From Lentzea sp. NBRC 105346 (GTDB lineage: Bacteria > Actinomycetota > Actinomycetes > Mycobacteriales > Pseudonocardiaceae), in the NCBI RefSeq assembly GCF_030269605.1, contig NZ_BSTQ01000001.1, positions 1-64,000 of the forward strand: 64,000 nucleotides of DNA, given 5' to 3'. Shown in pieces: positions 50,171-58,610 of this stretch. Each line of letters opens with the position of its first letter. Positions within the stretch are counted from its first letter, which is position 1. The notes below the pieces were generated by a model that did not search any database, had not been told where the DNA came from, and worked only from the letters and a program-made list of their open reading frames with translations. The position numbers and the translations under genes were made by a program.

Positions 50171-50862
50171 CGCTTCCGACGGGGCTTACGGTGCTTGCTC
50201 GTATCTTGCTGCCTGCTGTTGCCCGGCTTGGGCTTGCGGGCTTTGGGCTGTTCGCGTTTCGGCGGTTCCGCCGGACGGCCGCGCGTGCTGTTCATGGTCC
50301 GCCCACGGACGATCCCGATCAGCTGCTCCATCAGGTCGGACGTCTCGTCCTCCAGCCACGACAGCGCGACCCGCGACTCGGGAGCCTCCGACAGCGGCCG
50401 GTAGGTGAGGTCCTTGCGGTGGTGCAGCCGGGCGAGCGACTGCGGCACGACGAGCAGCCCCACCCCGGCGGCCACCAGCTCGATGGCGTCCGCCGTCGTG
50501 GCGGGGCGTTCGATCGCGGGTCGTCCGGGCGGACGCTCCCAGTCGAGGGTGTCGTCGAGGGGGTGCAGCACCAGCTCGTCGGCGAGGTCCTCGGGAGACA
50601 TCTCCTCGGCCGCGTCGCGGTCCTTCGGGACCACGACCACGGTCGTCTCGGTGTAGAGGGGAATCGCGTGCAGACCCGTCCGGTCCGTCGGCAGCCGCAG
50701 CAGCACCGCGTCCGCCCGGCCGTCACGCACGAGGTCGGCGGCCTCCGCGGCGGGCACCTGAACCAGGTTCAGCGCCACCTCCGGCACCCGTTCCTCCCAC
50801 ATCCGGACCCATTTGCCCGGCGTCACCCCAGGGACGTACGCGAGCGTGAAAGAGTCCGTCAC
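50167..50862 (-). CDS. LysR substrate-binding-domain protein without a DNA-binding domain
   Basis: A 231-residue protein whose residues 1-185 are the periplasmic-binding-like effector domain of LysR regulators: FTLAYVPGVTPGKWVRMWEERVPEVALNLVQV, DLVRDGRADAVLLRLP, and AIELVAAGVGLLVVPQSLARLHHR. The helix-turn-helix that should precede it is absent, and the start codon lies exactly at the first strand of the effector domain. The C-terminal tail (about 190-231) is highly basic and disordered ([24 protein letters not shown]), so it could contact nucleic acid. It is divergent from the DUF5997 gene with a 45-base gap, an arrangement I recall as common in actinobacteria. Function unknown. Confidence 0.82.
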   Translation of the reverse strand: MTDSFTLAYVPGVTPGKWVRMWEERVPEVALNLVQVPAAEAADLVRDGRADAVLLRLPTDRTGLHAIPLYTETTVVVVPKDRDAAEEMSPEDLADELVLHPLDDTLDWERPPGRPAIERPATTADAIELVAAGVGLLVVPQSLARLHHRKDLTYRPLSEAPESRVALSWLEDETSDLMEQLIGIVRGRTMNSTRGRPAEPPKREQPKARKPKPGNSRQQDTSKHRKPRRKR

Positions 50863-50907
50863 GAGGGCAGACTACCTGGCGTAACCGGAACCGTTACGCT
50901 GCACGTC

Positions 50908-51288
50908 ATGAAGTCGCAGAAGACTCCCCAGACGATGAAGCCCGCGACCGCGGCGAAGAAGCTTGGGGTGTACCTGGACGCCACCCCCGAGGAGTTCCGG
51001 GAGGGCGTCGTCTCGCGCGACGAGCTGAACGCACTGCAGGCAGATCCGCCCGAGTGGCTGCGCGAGCTGCGCCGCAACGGCCCGCACCCCCGGCAGGTCA
51101 TCGCGGCGAAGCTCGGCATCTCGATGAGCGGTCTGGCGCGCAGCGGGATCACCGACGCCCTCACCACGGACCAGATCAACGAGCTGAAGGCGTCCAATCC
51201 GGACTGGTTGCAGCGGGAGCGGGCCATCCAGGTGGAGGTTCGCGCGGAGGCGGCGCGGCTGAAGGAGAGGGACGCGCAGGCCGAGTGA
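50908..51288 (+). CDS. DUF5997 family protein
   Basis: A 126-residue soluble protein that fits DUF5997 along its whole length: MKSQKTPQTMKPATAAKKLGVYLDATPEEF, WLRELRRNGPHPRQVIAAKLGISMSGLARSGI and LTTDQINELKASNPDWLQRERAIQ. The central part has a helix-turn-helix flavour (VIAAKLGISMSGLAR), so DNA binding is possible but not shown. The ATG follows the short divergent spacer shared with the HTH-less LysR-like gene; the two may act together, one sensing and one binding DNA, which is inference. The stop lies inside a perfect hairpin shared with the convergent SDR gene. Confidence 0.83.
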   Translation: MKSQKTPQTMKPATAAKKLGVYLDATPEEFREGVVSRDELNALQADPPEWLRELRRNGPHPRQVIAAKLGISMSGLARSGITDALTTDQINELKASNPDWLQRERAIQVEVRAEAARLKERDAQAE

Positions 51289-51301
51289 CCGCGGCGGTCA
51301 C
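51285..51301. terminator. Bidirectional hairpin spanning two stop codons
   Basis: GTGACCGC-G-GCGGTCAC is a perfect 8-base stem around one base. It contains the TGA of the DUF5997 gene and, on the other strand, the TGA of the convergent SDR gene. The tiny loop means a cruciform or intermolecular pairing is as likely as a standard terminator; there is no T-tract. Confidence 0.45.
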
Positions 51302-52101
51302 ATCCCCATGCCGCCGTCGACCGGCAGACCGGCTCCGGTGATGAACTTCGACGCGTCGGAAGCCAGGAACACGACCGCGTCGGCCATGTCGTCGACCTGA
51401 CCCAGCCGGCCGAGCGGGGTCAGGTCCACCACCGCTCCCGCAGCCGCCTCCGGTGAAGGGAACAGGCCCAGTTCGGCGCAGTCCACGGCGAGCTGGTTGC
51501 CCATCGCCGTGGGAGTGAGACCGGGGTAGATGCAGTTGACCCGCACGCCGTAGCCGAGCTTCCCGGACTCCGCGGCCGCCACCCTGGTCAATCGGTCGAT
51601 CGCGGACTTGGTCGCCGAGTACACGCTGATCCCCGGAAACGCGATGGTCGCCGCGACCGACGCGACGTTGATCACCGAGCCGCCCTGTCCCGCCGCACCA
51701 CCGGGGCGCATGGCGCGCAGCCCGTGCTTGAGGCCGAGCGCGGTGCCCAGCACGTTGACGTCCAGCATCCTGCGCGCGTCGGCGGGGTCGAGTTCGGTGA
51801 TCAGGCTGGTGATCTCGATGCCCGCGTTGTTCACCAGGATGTCGAGCCCGCCGAGCACGTCGACGGTGGTGCCGACCGCGGAGGCCCAGCCCGCGTCGTC
51901 GGTGACGTCCAACGGCACGAACTCCGCCGTCGCGCCGGAGTCGCGCAGCGCCTGGGCGGTGTGCTTGCCTTCTTCTTCGAGGATGTCCGCGATCACGACC
52001 GCGGCACCGGCTGCCGCCAGGGCTTCGGCCATTCCGGCGCCGAGTCCGCGTGCACCACCGGTGACCAGTGCTTTTCTTCCGCTCAGCTGATAGCTCGTCA
52101 T
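51298..52101 (-). CDS. Short-chain dehydrogenase/reductase (SDR)
   Basis: A 267-residue classical SDR. The NAD(P)-binding TGGARGLGAG lies near residue 15; ADI at the end of the second strand suggests NAD(H) preference; the NNAG motif is present (LVNNAGIEITSL); and the catalytic Ser-Tyr-Lys are in INVASVAATIAFPGISVYSATKSAIDRL. The C-terminal GAGLPVDGGMGM fits the 3-alpha/20-beta-hydroxysteroid or cyclohexanol dehydrogenase-like group. The substrate is unknown. An AGGAGG sequence 6 bases before the ATG supports the start. It could serve a cyclic alcohol step of the aromatic pathway encoded nearby, but they are not in one operon. Confidence 0.89.
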   Translation of the reverse strand: MTSYQLSGRKALVTGGARGLGAGMAEALAAAGAAVVIADILEEEGKHTAQALRDSGATAEFVPLDVTDDAGWASAVGTTVDVLGGLDILVNNAGIEITSLITELDPADARRMLDVNVLGTALGLKHGLRAMRPGGAAGQGGSVINVASVAATIAFPGISVYSATKSAIDRLTRVAAAESGKLGYGVRVNCIYPGLTPTAMGNQLAVDCAELGLFPSPEAAAGAVVDLTPLGRLGQVDDMADAVVFLASDASKFITGAGLPVDGGMGM

Positions 52102-52126
52102 TCGGTCGCCTCCTAGGAGAGTTGGC

Positions 52127-53797
52127 TCACTCTCTAGGGTCGGATCGCTCGCGACTGTCGCCTAGCAGACGTTCGAGCGAACTACTCTCGCGGAACATCG
52201 CGTGCACCGCACAGTCACACGCGTAGTTCTCCGGCTGTGGACAGTCGCGCAGCGCCACCCGCACGCGCTCAACGCCTTCCGGGGTCACCGTGTACACCCT
52301 GGCCAGGTCCCACGGCTCGTCCTCGTGGTCGTTCCAGCAGTCGTGGTCGAGCGTCTCGAGCCTGCCCGTCCCGCACGTCGTGCACACGGCGAGGAAGGTG
52401 TACCCGTAGTTGACGTTGTGGCCCGGCCGGTTGTGCGGGACGCCGACGAGATGGATCGCCACCAGCAACGTCGCGGTGCCGGGGCAGTCGGCCGCGCACG
52501 GCCAGCCGCCGCGGGCGGCGCGCCCCTCGTCGTACGCGTACTCGAACCCGAGCAGCTCGCCCCGCCACGGACGGCTGCCGCGCTTCGGCGTGTTCTCCAG
52601 CAGGGCGAGGACCTCCGTCGTGCGGCGCCGCCCGACCAGGTCGCGCGCCGTGCGGCCCTCGGCATCGGTCGCGGAGGGATCCGCACCGGCCCGAAGCAGA
52701 CGGTCGACGATGCGGGAACAGCCTCGGGTGGCGGCTTCCATGAGCGGTGTGCGTCCGCTGGCGTCGCGCGTGTCGACGGCGGCTCCTTTGGCGAGCAGGA
52801 AGTCCACCGCGTCCGCCTCGTTCGACCGCGCGGCGACGGCCAGTGCGGTGTGCCCGTCCGACGTGACCTCTTCGAGGCCACAGCCGGCCGCCAGGAGCAG
52901 TTCGGCCACCTCGAGGTGACCACCTCCGGCCGCCGCGACGAACAACGGCGAGGTTCCGACGCTCGCGCCCGCGTCCAGCAGCCGCCGGACCGCGTCGAGC
53001 CGGCCGTGGGAAACGGCGTTGTACAACGCGGTCACGCCGGAGTCCTGTGCCTCGTCGGGCGAAGCACCCCGGTTCACAGCGGCGTCGATCAACGGAACGT
53101 GGCCGTGGGCGGCGGCTCTGATCAGGACGGTCGTACCCGTGTAGGGCCACCTGGCCCGCACCGACGCACCGCGTTCCAGCAGGCGCAGCGCGAGATCGAG
53201 GTGACCGCGGATGACCGCGTGCATCATCGGGGTGCTGAGGCTCAACGGGGTGTCGACGTCGAGTCCGGAGTCCAGCGCCGCGAGGACGGTGTCGATGTCG
53301 CCGCGCTTGCAGGCCTGCTCGAGCCGCGCCACCGGCTCGTCGGCGTACGGTCCCCACGCCTTCGGCTCGTCCGCGACGGTGTCGGCGGTGATCCCGCGCT
53401 CCCGGCGTGCCTGCTCGACCGCGGCACGCAGCGCGTCCCGGTCGCTCCAATAGGTATCGAACTTGTCGTACCGCTCGTCCACGTACGCCAGCGCGACCGC
53501 TTGTGCCCAATGAACCTGGTCCAGCAGACCCTCGTCGTGCCAGTCGGTCGGTGCGCGGAGCATGTCGAGCATCACCGGCGTGAACAGCCCCGGATCCCAG
53601 TGATCCTGCAGCAGATTGATCAGCAGGCACTTGTGGAGCCACTTGCTGAGCCGCCAGTACAGCCAGACCAGGTCCTCCAGCACCTCCGGCGTCACGTGGC
53701 GCCGGGCGCTCTCGATGCCGTCGAGGTCCTCTTGCCGGATCAGCCAGGCGAAGTCGTCCACGTCCACAGTGGCCACCGTATGCGCGGCGCACCACAT
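52127..53797 (-). CDS. Ankyrin-repeat protein
   Basis: A 556-residue cytoplasmic protein. The first 130 residues are an unrecognised helical region (FAWLIRQEDLDGIESARRHVTPEVLEDLVWLYWRL). Then come about seven ankyrin repeats, from LEQACKRGDIDTVLAALDSGLDVDTPL through TPMMHAVIRGHLDLALRLLERGASV to GRTPLMEAATRGCSRIVDRLLRAGADPSATDAEGRTARDLV. The C-terminal 130 residues include a cysteine-rich patch (AVCTTCGTGRLETLDHDCWND, NYACDCAVHAM) that might bind metal. I took the ATG at 53797 (MWCAAHTVATVDVDDFAWL); a longer frame upstream runs through the divergent gene. The partner is unknown. Confidence 0.82.
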   Translation of the reverse strand: MWCAAHTVATVDVDDFAWLIRQEDLDGIESARRHVTPEVLEDLVWLYWRLSKWLHKCLLINLLQDHWDPGLFTPVMLDMLRAPTDWHDEGLLDQVHWAQAVALAYVDERYDKFDTYWSDRDALRAAVEQARRERGITADTVADEPKAWGPYADEPVARLEQACKRGDIDTVLAALDSGLDVDTPLSLSTPMMHAVIRGHLDLALRLLERGASVRARWPYTGTTVLIRAAAHGHVPLIDAAVNRGASPDEAQDSGVTALYNAVSHGRLDAVRRLLDAGASVGTSPLFVAAAGGGHLEVAELLLAAGCGLEEVTSDGHTALAVAARSNEADAVDFLLAKGAAVDTRDASGRTPLMEAATRGCSRIVDRLLRAGADPSATDAEGRTARDLVGRRRTTEVLALLENTPKRGSRPWRGELLGFEYAYDEGRAARGGWPCAADCPGTATLLVAIHLVGVPHNRPGHNVNYGYTFLAVCTTCGTGRLETLDHDCWNDHEDEPWDLARVYTVTPEGVERVRVALRDCPQPENYACDCAVHAMFRESSSLERLLGDSRERSDPRE

Positions 53798-53841
53798 CAC
53801 TGCCACATCCGTGTGGTCGCGATGTGGTGGGCGAAGGCTAG

Positions 53842-54642
53842 ATGTCGTGCATGGATCTGCCCCTGCCGGACACGGCGTACAGCATCGAGTTCGACGAGGA
53901 GGGCCCGGACGGGCACGCTTTCGGGCGTCCACCGGGCCTGCACCCCGGCCAGTGGCCCCGCAGCCGGGCGGTCGGCCTGCCGATGCCACATCTGTTCACC
54001 GTGCGCGTGCCGGAGCAGTATCGGTGCGCGGGGCCCGACCTGGCCGGGCTGAGCGTGTTCCAGGCGGGCGACGATCGCGCCGATCCGGTGGACGGCGTGG
54101 CCGACACGATCGCCGGGGGAGAACCGCCGTCCGACACGGCCTTCTGGTCCGCCCTGACGGAGTACGCCCGGTCCCGCCACCCCGAGGAGCGATACCAGAC
54201 GGACGACATCGCGGGAGGCTGGGCGTGGATCTGGCTGACCGAGGCCGAGCTCGCGGGGCCGCCCTGCCCGCTGCCCGATCCCGCGACGAGACTCGAGGGC
54301 ACGGAAGACACCACGGACGCCTGGCGGGCCGACCGCCCACCCCGGCGGCTGCGGCTCGTCGCGCGCGTCGACGACCCCAACGTCGGGAAGACGTACGTCG
54401 AGTTCGACAAAACGTCCGGGTACATCGACATGTTCTCCGAGGAAGGCAAGCGCCTCGGGCTCGTCGAGCGGTTCTTCTACCAGCAGCACTTCGGTGGCAC
54501 CATCGTGCCGCCGAATGGTGGGGAGGACATCGGCCCGTTCTTCCTCGCGTTCGACGAGAAGCTGGGCGACCCGAACCTCGGGGGAGACGGCATGGCGCAG
54601 CTGGACCTCGCCACCGAGTACCTCCAGTGGTCGTGCGGCTAG
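53842..54642 (+). CDS. Hypothetical protein
   Basis: A 266-residue soluble protein I do not recognise. It starts MSCMDLPLPDTAYSIEFDEEGPDGHAF (a second ATG three codons in is equally likely) and is rich in aspartate, proline and tryptophan. Visible blocks are GLPMPHLFTVRVPEQYRCAGPDLAGLSVFQ, GGWAWIWLTEAELAGPPCPLPDP, RLRLVARVDDPNVGKTYVEFDK and a C-terminal GGEDIGPFFLAFDEKL. No signal peptide or membrane helix is present. It is divergent from the ankyrin gene with a 44-base gap, which suggests they are co-regulated. Its stop overlaps the convergent membrane protein gene by 4 bases. Confidence 0.72.
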   Translation: MSCMDLPLPDTAYSIEFDEEGPDGHAFGRPPGLHPGQWPRSRAVGLPMPHLFTVRVPEQYRCAGPDLAGLSVFQAGDDRADPVDGVADTIAGGEPPSDTAFWSALTEYARSRHPEERYQTDDIAGGWAWIWLTEAELAGPPCPLPDPATRLEGTEDTTDAWRADRPPRRLRLVARVDDPNVGKTYVEFDKTSGYIDMFSEEGKRLGLVERFFYQQHFGGTIVPPNGGEDIGPFFLAFDEKLGDPNLGGDGMAQLDLATEYLQWSCG

Positions 54643-55163
54643 CCCCGGCCGGCGTGCCGCCGGATCCGCATACCGACGATGAAGCCGCCGCCGAGCACGA
54701 CGAGCGCTCCGCCGATGCCGATCGCGACCTTCACGCCGGGTCCGCCGGCGGTTGACGGCGTCGGAGCCGTGGGTGGCGCGGAGTCCACGGCGTGCGTGCG
54801 GGTGCAGATGTTGTCCTGGTACGGGCTCGACGCGTTGAGCGGGTGGAACTCGTAGCGCACACCCTTGGTGAAGGTCCGGTCGACCGAGGTGACCCCGGAT
54901 TCCGAGGGCGTGCCGACCACGTCGACCTGTCGTCCGTCGTCGGTGCGGACGTGCGCCACGAGCCCGTCGCGTTCGGTGGACTCGACCGTGCCGGTGAACA
55001 CGGCGGGCGACTCGGGTGGCGGCATGGCGCACGATGCGTGCGCGGCCGGCTGGAAGCCGGTCAGCAGACCTGCCGTGGTCAGCGCGATGACGGCGGCCAC
55101 GCGCGCGAGGAAGCTCATGCTCCACAGACGGAACAGAACGGCCATCGGGTTGCTCACCCGCAC
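54639..55163 (-). CDS. Secreted protein with C-terminal membrane anchor
   Basis: A 174-residue protein with an N-terminal signal (FLARVAAVIALTTAGLLTGFQPAAHAS, likely cut after AHA), an extracellular domain with CAMPPPESPAVFTGTVESTERDGLVAHVRTDDGRQVDVVGT and VRYEFHPLNASSPYQDNICTRTHAV, a proline/threonine linker, and a C-terminal helix (VAIGIGGALVVLGGGFIVGMRI) ended by arginines. The two cysteines probably form a disulphide. The pattern resembles small OB-fold/NTR-like surface proteins of actinobacteria; no function is known. The start could also be the ATG at 55145 (MAVLFRLW). It is last of a leftward set with the lipoprotein and the metzincin-like gene. Confidence 0.77.
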   Translation of the reverse strand: MRVSNPMAVLFRLWSMSFLARVAAVIALTTAGLLTGFQPAAHASCAMPPPESPAVFTGTVESTERDGLVAHVRTDDGRQVDVVGTPSESGVTSVDRTFTKGVRYEFHPLNASSPYQDNICTRTHAVDSAPPTAPTPSTAGGPGVKVAIGIGGALVVLGGGFIVGMRIRRHAGRG

Positions 55164-55193
55164 ATGGTCGCGCTGTCCCGTCTGGTTCGCATG

Positions 55194-55625
55194 TCACGTG
55201 CCCACGCGCACTGAGCAACCGCCTTCGGCGTCGATGACCACTGTGGCCGCCACGCGGCCGCCGGGGGTCACCGTCGTGGCCGCGCCGCACACCTCCTCGA
55301 GCGGGCCGAGGCCGTCCTCACCGGAGGCGGGGCAGGCGCCGGAACACGTTCGGTGCCAGCTGATGACGCGGTATTGGCCCGCGGGCAGCTGTTTGGTCAG
55401 CGCGATCGGGGCGTTCGGGTAGGCCGCCTCGGTCACGGACTCGGCCTTCGTGGTCTCGATTCGCACGTACCACTGCGTGCGGGCCGGCGCCGATCCCTCC
55501 TGAGCGACGACTATCGTGCCGTCCGATGAGGACGGTGTCGCAGCGGATTCGACAGTGGACGGTGACCCGCCGCAGCCGCCGAGCAGGACGGCTGCGACGG
55601 GCACCGCGATGAGCAGGCGGATCAT
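55194..55625 (-). CDS. Putative lipoprotein
   Basis: A 143-residue exported protein with a lipobox: MIRLLIAVPVAAVLLGGCGG, with Cys18 as the lipidation site. After a serine/threonine-rich spacer comes a compact domain with four cysteines (HRTCSGACPASGEDG, EEVCGAATTV, EGGCSVRVGT), presumably disulphide-bonded, and a beta-strand pattern (QWYVRIETTKAE, PAGQYRVISWHRTC). I do not recognise the domain. The ATG forms an ATGA overlap with the stop of the upstream metzincin-like gene, so the two are coupled, and a shared cell-surface role is possible. Confidence 0.78.
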   Translation of the reverse strand: MIRLLIAVPVAAVLLGGCGGSPSTVESAATPSSSDGTIVVAQEGSAPARTQWYVRIETTKAESVTEAAYPNAPIALTKQLPAGQYRVISWHRTCSGACPASGEDGLGPLEEVCGAATTVTPGGRVAATVVIDAEGGCSVRVGT

Positions 55626-56308
55626 GACGCCCAGGTGATGAGTGTGACGGTGTCACCCGTGCGGATCGTGGTGACGCCCGCCTCGGCGGCCTGGTTCGCC
55701 GACCCGTCGGAGTGGTTGTAGATGGCGGCCAGCTGGTCGTAGTCGTGCTGGTTGGGGTGCTGGTTGGTGTTCCAGTTGTTGGTGTAGTCCATGCAGGTGC
55801 CGAGGTTCGGGTTGTTGAAGTCCTCGTCCTGGTGGTCCAGGCCGAAGTCGTGCCCGACCTCCTGGCACATCACGCCCTGCCGCTTGGCCGCGTCGGCGTT
55901 CGCGAGGTACGTGTCGTTGATCTTCGTGGTGGCCTGGCTGATGTGCTTGGTACCGCTGTAGAGGTTGATCGAGGCCAGGCCGGCCCATCCGTTCTGGCCG
56001 TAGGTGTAGTTGCAGACGCGGATCGCGCCCGCGGGCATCCGGCACTGCCGTCGCGTGGTCCTGCTGGTGTCGCTCGCGACGATGGTGTTCTCGAGGTACT
56101 GGCTCTTGTTCCAGTCGCTGTTCGCGGTGCTGAGGGCGCCGCTCCAGTCGGAGGTGATGCTGGAGTAGAGCGTCAACTGGGCGACGTTCGTGCGCGGCCA
56201 GTGGTAGCCGCCCCACGAGTGGTTCGCTTGTGCGGGGGTGGCGGTGAACCCGATGAGGGCGGCGGCGGCCGCCACTGCGAATGTTGTGTTTCGCAGTCGC
56301 AGGTGCAT
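55622..56308 (-). CDS. Secreted metzincin-like protein with QExxH motif
   Basis: A 228-residue exported protein. The signal peptide is at 1-28 (RNTTFAVAAAAALIGFTATPAQA). Residues 149-159 read QEVGHDFGLDH, the zinc motif HExxHxxGxxH of metzincin proteases with the first histidine replaced by glutamine. A following TCMDY resembles the Met-turn. The helix before the motif and YTYGQNGWAGLASINLY look like a small matrix-type protease. Whether Gln149 can still bind zinc, or the protein is an inactive binder, cannot be told from sequence. The ATG at 56308 has a GGAGGAACCA site; a longer frame begins 21 codons upstream without one. It is the first gene of the leftward secreted trio. Confidence 0.8.
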   Translation of the reverse strand: MHLRLRNTTFAVAAAAALIGFTATPAQANHSWGGYHWPRTNVAQLTLYSSITSDWSGALSTANSDWNKSQYLENTIVASDTSRTTRRQCRMPAGAIRVCNYTYGQNGWAGLASINLYSGTKHISQATTKINDTYLANADAAKRQGVMCQEVGHDFGLDHQDEDFNNPNLGTCMDYTNNWNTNQHPNQHDYDQLAAIYNHSDGSANQAAEAGVTTIRTGDTVTLITWAS

Positions 56309-56461
56309 TGGTTCCTCCGGGCGGTTGGTGCAGGGACTGCCACCCGATCGGGTGACAGTTGCCGAGACCATAAGAACGTCCAGAACAGACGGTCAATGCA
56401 CTGTCGTGGCGGACAATTCCCAATAGCGGGAAAAGATGTGAACGTGCGTGGACATGCTCGG

Positions 56462-56503
56462 GCACCTCTCTGTCCACATAGGACGAAATGGACAGAGAGG
56501 TGC
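56462..56503. terminator. Hairpin after the choice-of-anchor B gene
   Basis: GCACCTCTCTGTCCA (56462-56476) and TGGACAGAGAGGTGC (56489-56503) form a perfect 15-base stem with a 12-base loop. It begins 14 bases past the leftward stop at 56517. No T-tract follows, but such stems commonly end transcripts in actinomycetes. The rest of the gap 56309-56461 should hold the promoter of the metzincin-like gene. Confidence 0.65.
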
Positions 56504-56516
56504 ATTCGGCACGTGG

Positions 56517-58391
56517 TTACAGCGTCAGGGTCCAGCTGTTGATGTAGCCGGTGTCGAGGTTGGCCCGGTCCTGCACGCGCAGCGTCCAGGTTCCGTTGCG
56601 TACCTCGCTCGACAGGTTGACGGTGTAGGTCTGGTTGATGTTGTCGGTCGAGCCGCCGGACCGGTTGTGCAGGTTGTACGCGGTGCCGTCGGGTGCGACC
56701 AGGTCGACGATCAGGTCACCAATGTAGGTGTGGACGATGTTGACGGCGACCGTCGAGGTCGCCGAGCCGTTGCCCGTGCAGCCGGAGATCGTGATCGGCG
56801 ACTGGGCCGTGCTGTTGTCCTGGATGGGAACGTCGTTCGAGTTGGTCCCCGAGCATCCGGCCGGACCGTTCACCGTCAGCGAGTAGGCGGCGGTGTGCGT
56901 GGCCGAGGGCGCGGTGCCGGTGACGGTGATCGGGTAGGTGCCGGGCGGGGTGGAGGCGCCGACCGAGATCGTGAGCGTCGACGAACCGCCCGCGGTGACC
57001 GAGGCGGGACTGAACGATGCCGTCGCGCCCGCGGGCAGCCCGCTCGCGGACAGCGTCACGGTTTCCGCGGAACCACTGCGGACACTGGTGTTCACGGTCG
57101 TCGTCACGGAACCGCCGGGGTTCGCCGAACCCGAGGCCGGAGACGTGCCGATCGTGAAGTCGTTCGCCGGGGTCGACAAGTTCGGTTTCACCACGAACAG
57201 GCCGCCCTCGATGGTGAAGATCGCGACGTTGCCACTCGGGTAGTACGGATAGTTCGTCCACGTGCCGTTGAACCCGGCGGTGTTGCTCGACGGGTAGATG
57301 TCGAAGTACGCGGCTTCGGACATCGACGTCGGGGTGGCGACGTTGGTCAGATCGATGACGCGCAAACCGGCCTTGTAGTTGGACTGGTAGGAGAAGTTGC
57401 CCTTGACCCACTGGTTGTGGTCCGTGGCGGCCGTCGGGCCGTTGAACACACCCACCAGGACCGGGTTGGTCAGGTCGGCCGTGCTCCACACGTAGGTGCG
57501 GGTGTTGCCACCGAAACGAGTCTCGTCCGTTTCGTCGTCGAGCAGGAAGTACTTGTGGTCCTCGGTGAACACGCCCTGGTGCGTGTAGCCGACGCCGGAG
57601 TACGTCTTGCGCGCGAGCTGCACCGGGTTCGACTTCGTGGTGACGTCGAAGAAGGTGACGGTGTCCTCGTTGCTGCCGACCAGGATCTCCTTGCCCTGAT
57701 AACGGGTGTCCGGCCCGTGGTAGACCACGGCCGTCGAGTCGTGCGAGTAGCCGTCGCCGCTGACGCAGCCGACGAACGCCGGCGCGAGGCGGTTCGCGAG
57801 GTTGTACATGCGCGGGCCGCCGGAGCACGTGCTCGAACCGTTGACGTACAGGTATCCGGTCTGGGCGTTGACCGAGACCGTGTGGGCCCTGGTGAACGCG
57901 GTGTCGCGGGCGTCCGCGCTGAACGTCACCGGCGGGGACGTCACGGTACGCAGCTTGGTGAGGTCGAAGATCTGCAGGCCGTGGCTGCCGTTGTTGTCGG
58001 AGATGATGTAGGCGGTGTTGTTGTGCACGGTGAGCTCACGCCAGCTCGACGTGCCGGTGGCGCTGGGCAGGTTGCCGAGGTAGACGGGGCTCGTCGGCGT
58101 GGTGATGTCGACGAACGACGTGCCGGTCGAACGGGCGACCAGCGCGTATTCCTTGCCGTTGGACGGGTCGGTCCAGCCCCAGCCGCCGCTGCCCGAACCT
58201 CCGCCCATCGCGGACAGCGGCAGGTTCGACTGCAGATCGATGTTGCGACACGGGTAGCTGCCCGCCATGCCGTTGACGCAGGGGGTCGCGGCGGCGGCTA
58301 CCGGGGCTGCCGCGCTCGACGTGGCGAAGGGTGCGGCGGCCAGGGTGAGAGCGATTGCAGCGAGCGCCGCCAGGACGGATCTCTTCAACAT
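56517..58391 (-). CDS. Secreted choice-of-anchor B family protein with C-terminal P-domain
   Basis: A 624-residue exported protein. Signal peptide at about 1-33 (LKRSVLAALAAIALTLAAAPFATSSAAA). Residues of about 40-390 are a beta-propeller-like region with repeated strands such as GTSFVDITTPTSPVYLGNLPS, GLQIFDLTKL and AGLRVIDLTNVATPTSMSEAAYFDIYP, typical of the choice-of-anchor B family. An Ig-like or alpha-galactosidase NEW3-like segment (about 415-505, SGSANPGGSVTTTVNTSVRSG) follows. The last 105 residues are a proprotein-convertase P-domain (VNIVHTYIGDLIVDLVAPDGTAYNLHNRSGG, NGTWTLRVQDRA). Substrate or partner unknown. GGGAGAACCGATC before the ATG supports the start. Confidence 0.86.
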   Translation of the reverse strand: MLKRSVLAALAAIALTLAAAPFATSSAAAPVAAAATPCVNGMAGSYPCRNIDLQSNLPLSAMGGGSGSGGWGWTDPSNGKEYALVARSTGTSFVDITTPTSPVYLGNLPSATGTSSWRELTVHNNTAYIISDNNGSHGLQIFDLTKLRTVTSPPVTFSADARDTAFTRAHTVSVNAQTGYLYVNGSSTCSGGPRMYNLANRLAPAFVGCVSGDGYSHDSTAVVYHGPDTRYQGKEILVGSNEDTVTFFDVTTKSNPVQLARKTYSGVGYTHQGVFTEDHKYFLLDDETDETRFGGNTRTYVWSTADLTNPVLVGVFNGPTAATDHNQWVKGNFSYQSNYKAGLRVIDLTNVATPTSMSEAAYFDIYPSSNTAGFNGTWTNYPYYPSGNVAIFTIEGGLFVVKPNLSTPANDFTIGTSPASGSANPGGSVTTTVNTSVRSGSAETVTLSASGLPAGATASFSPASVTAGGSSTLTISVGASTPPGTYPITVTGTAPSATHTAAYSLTVNGPAGCSGTNSNDVPIQDNSTAQSPITISGCTGNGSATSTVAVNIVHTYIGDLIVDLVAPDGTAYNLHNRSGGSTDNINQTYTVNLSSEVRNGTWTLRVQDRANLDTGYINSWTLTL

Positions 58392-58610
58392 GATCGGTTC
58401 TCCCATGCAGGGTTGGTCGAACGTCACGAGATGCGGTTGTAAGGGATGCAACGTCTCATGTGGATTTGACCCGCGGTAGCAACGATGTGCGGGTCTGCGA
58501 GCGGCAACCGGGTGATCCCATGTGTCGCACTGGATCGGATGGAGCAGCGGCACTACTGCGTCAGGTCGTACTAATCCGAATAGTGGATCTACCGCGGGAT
58601 GAAAAGAGAT

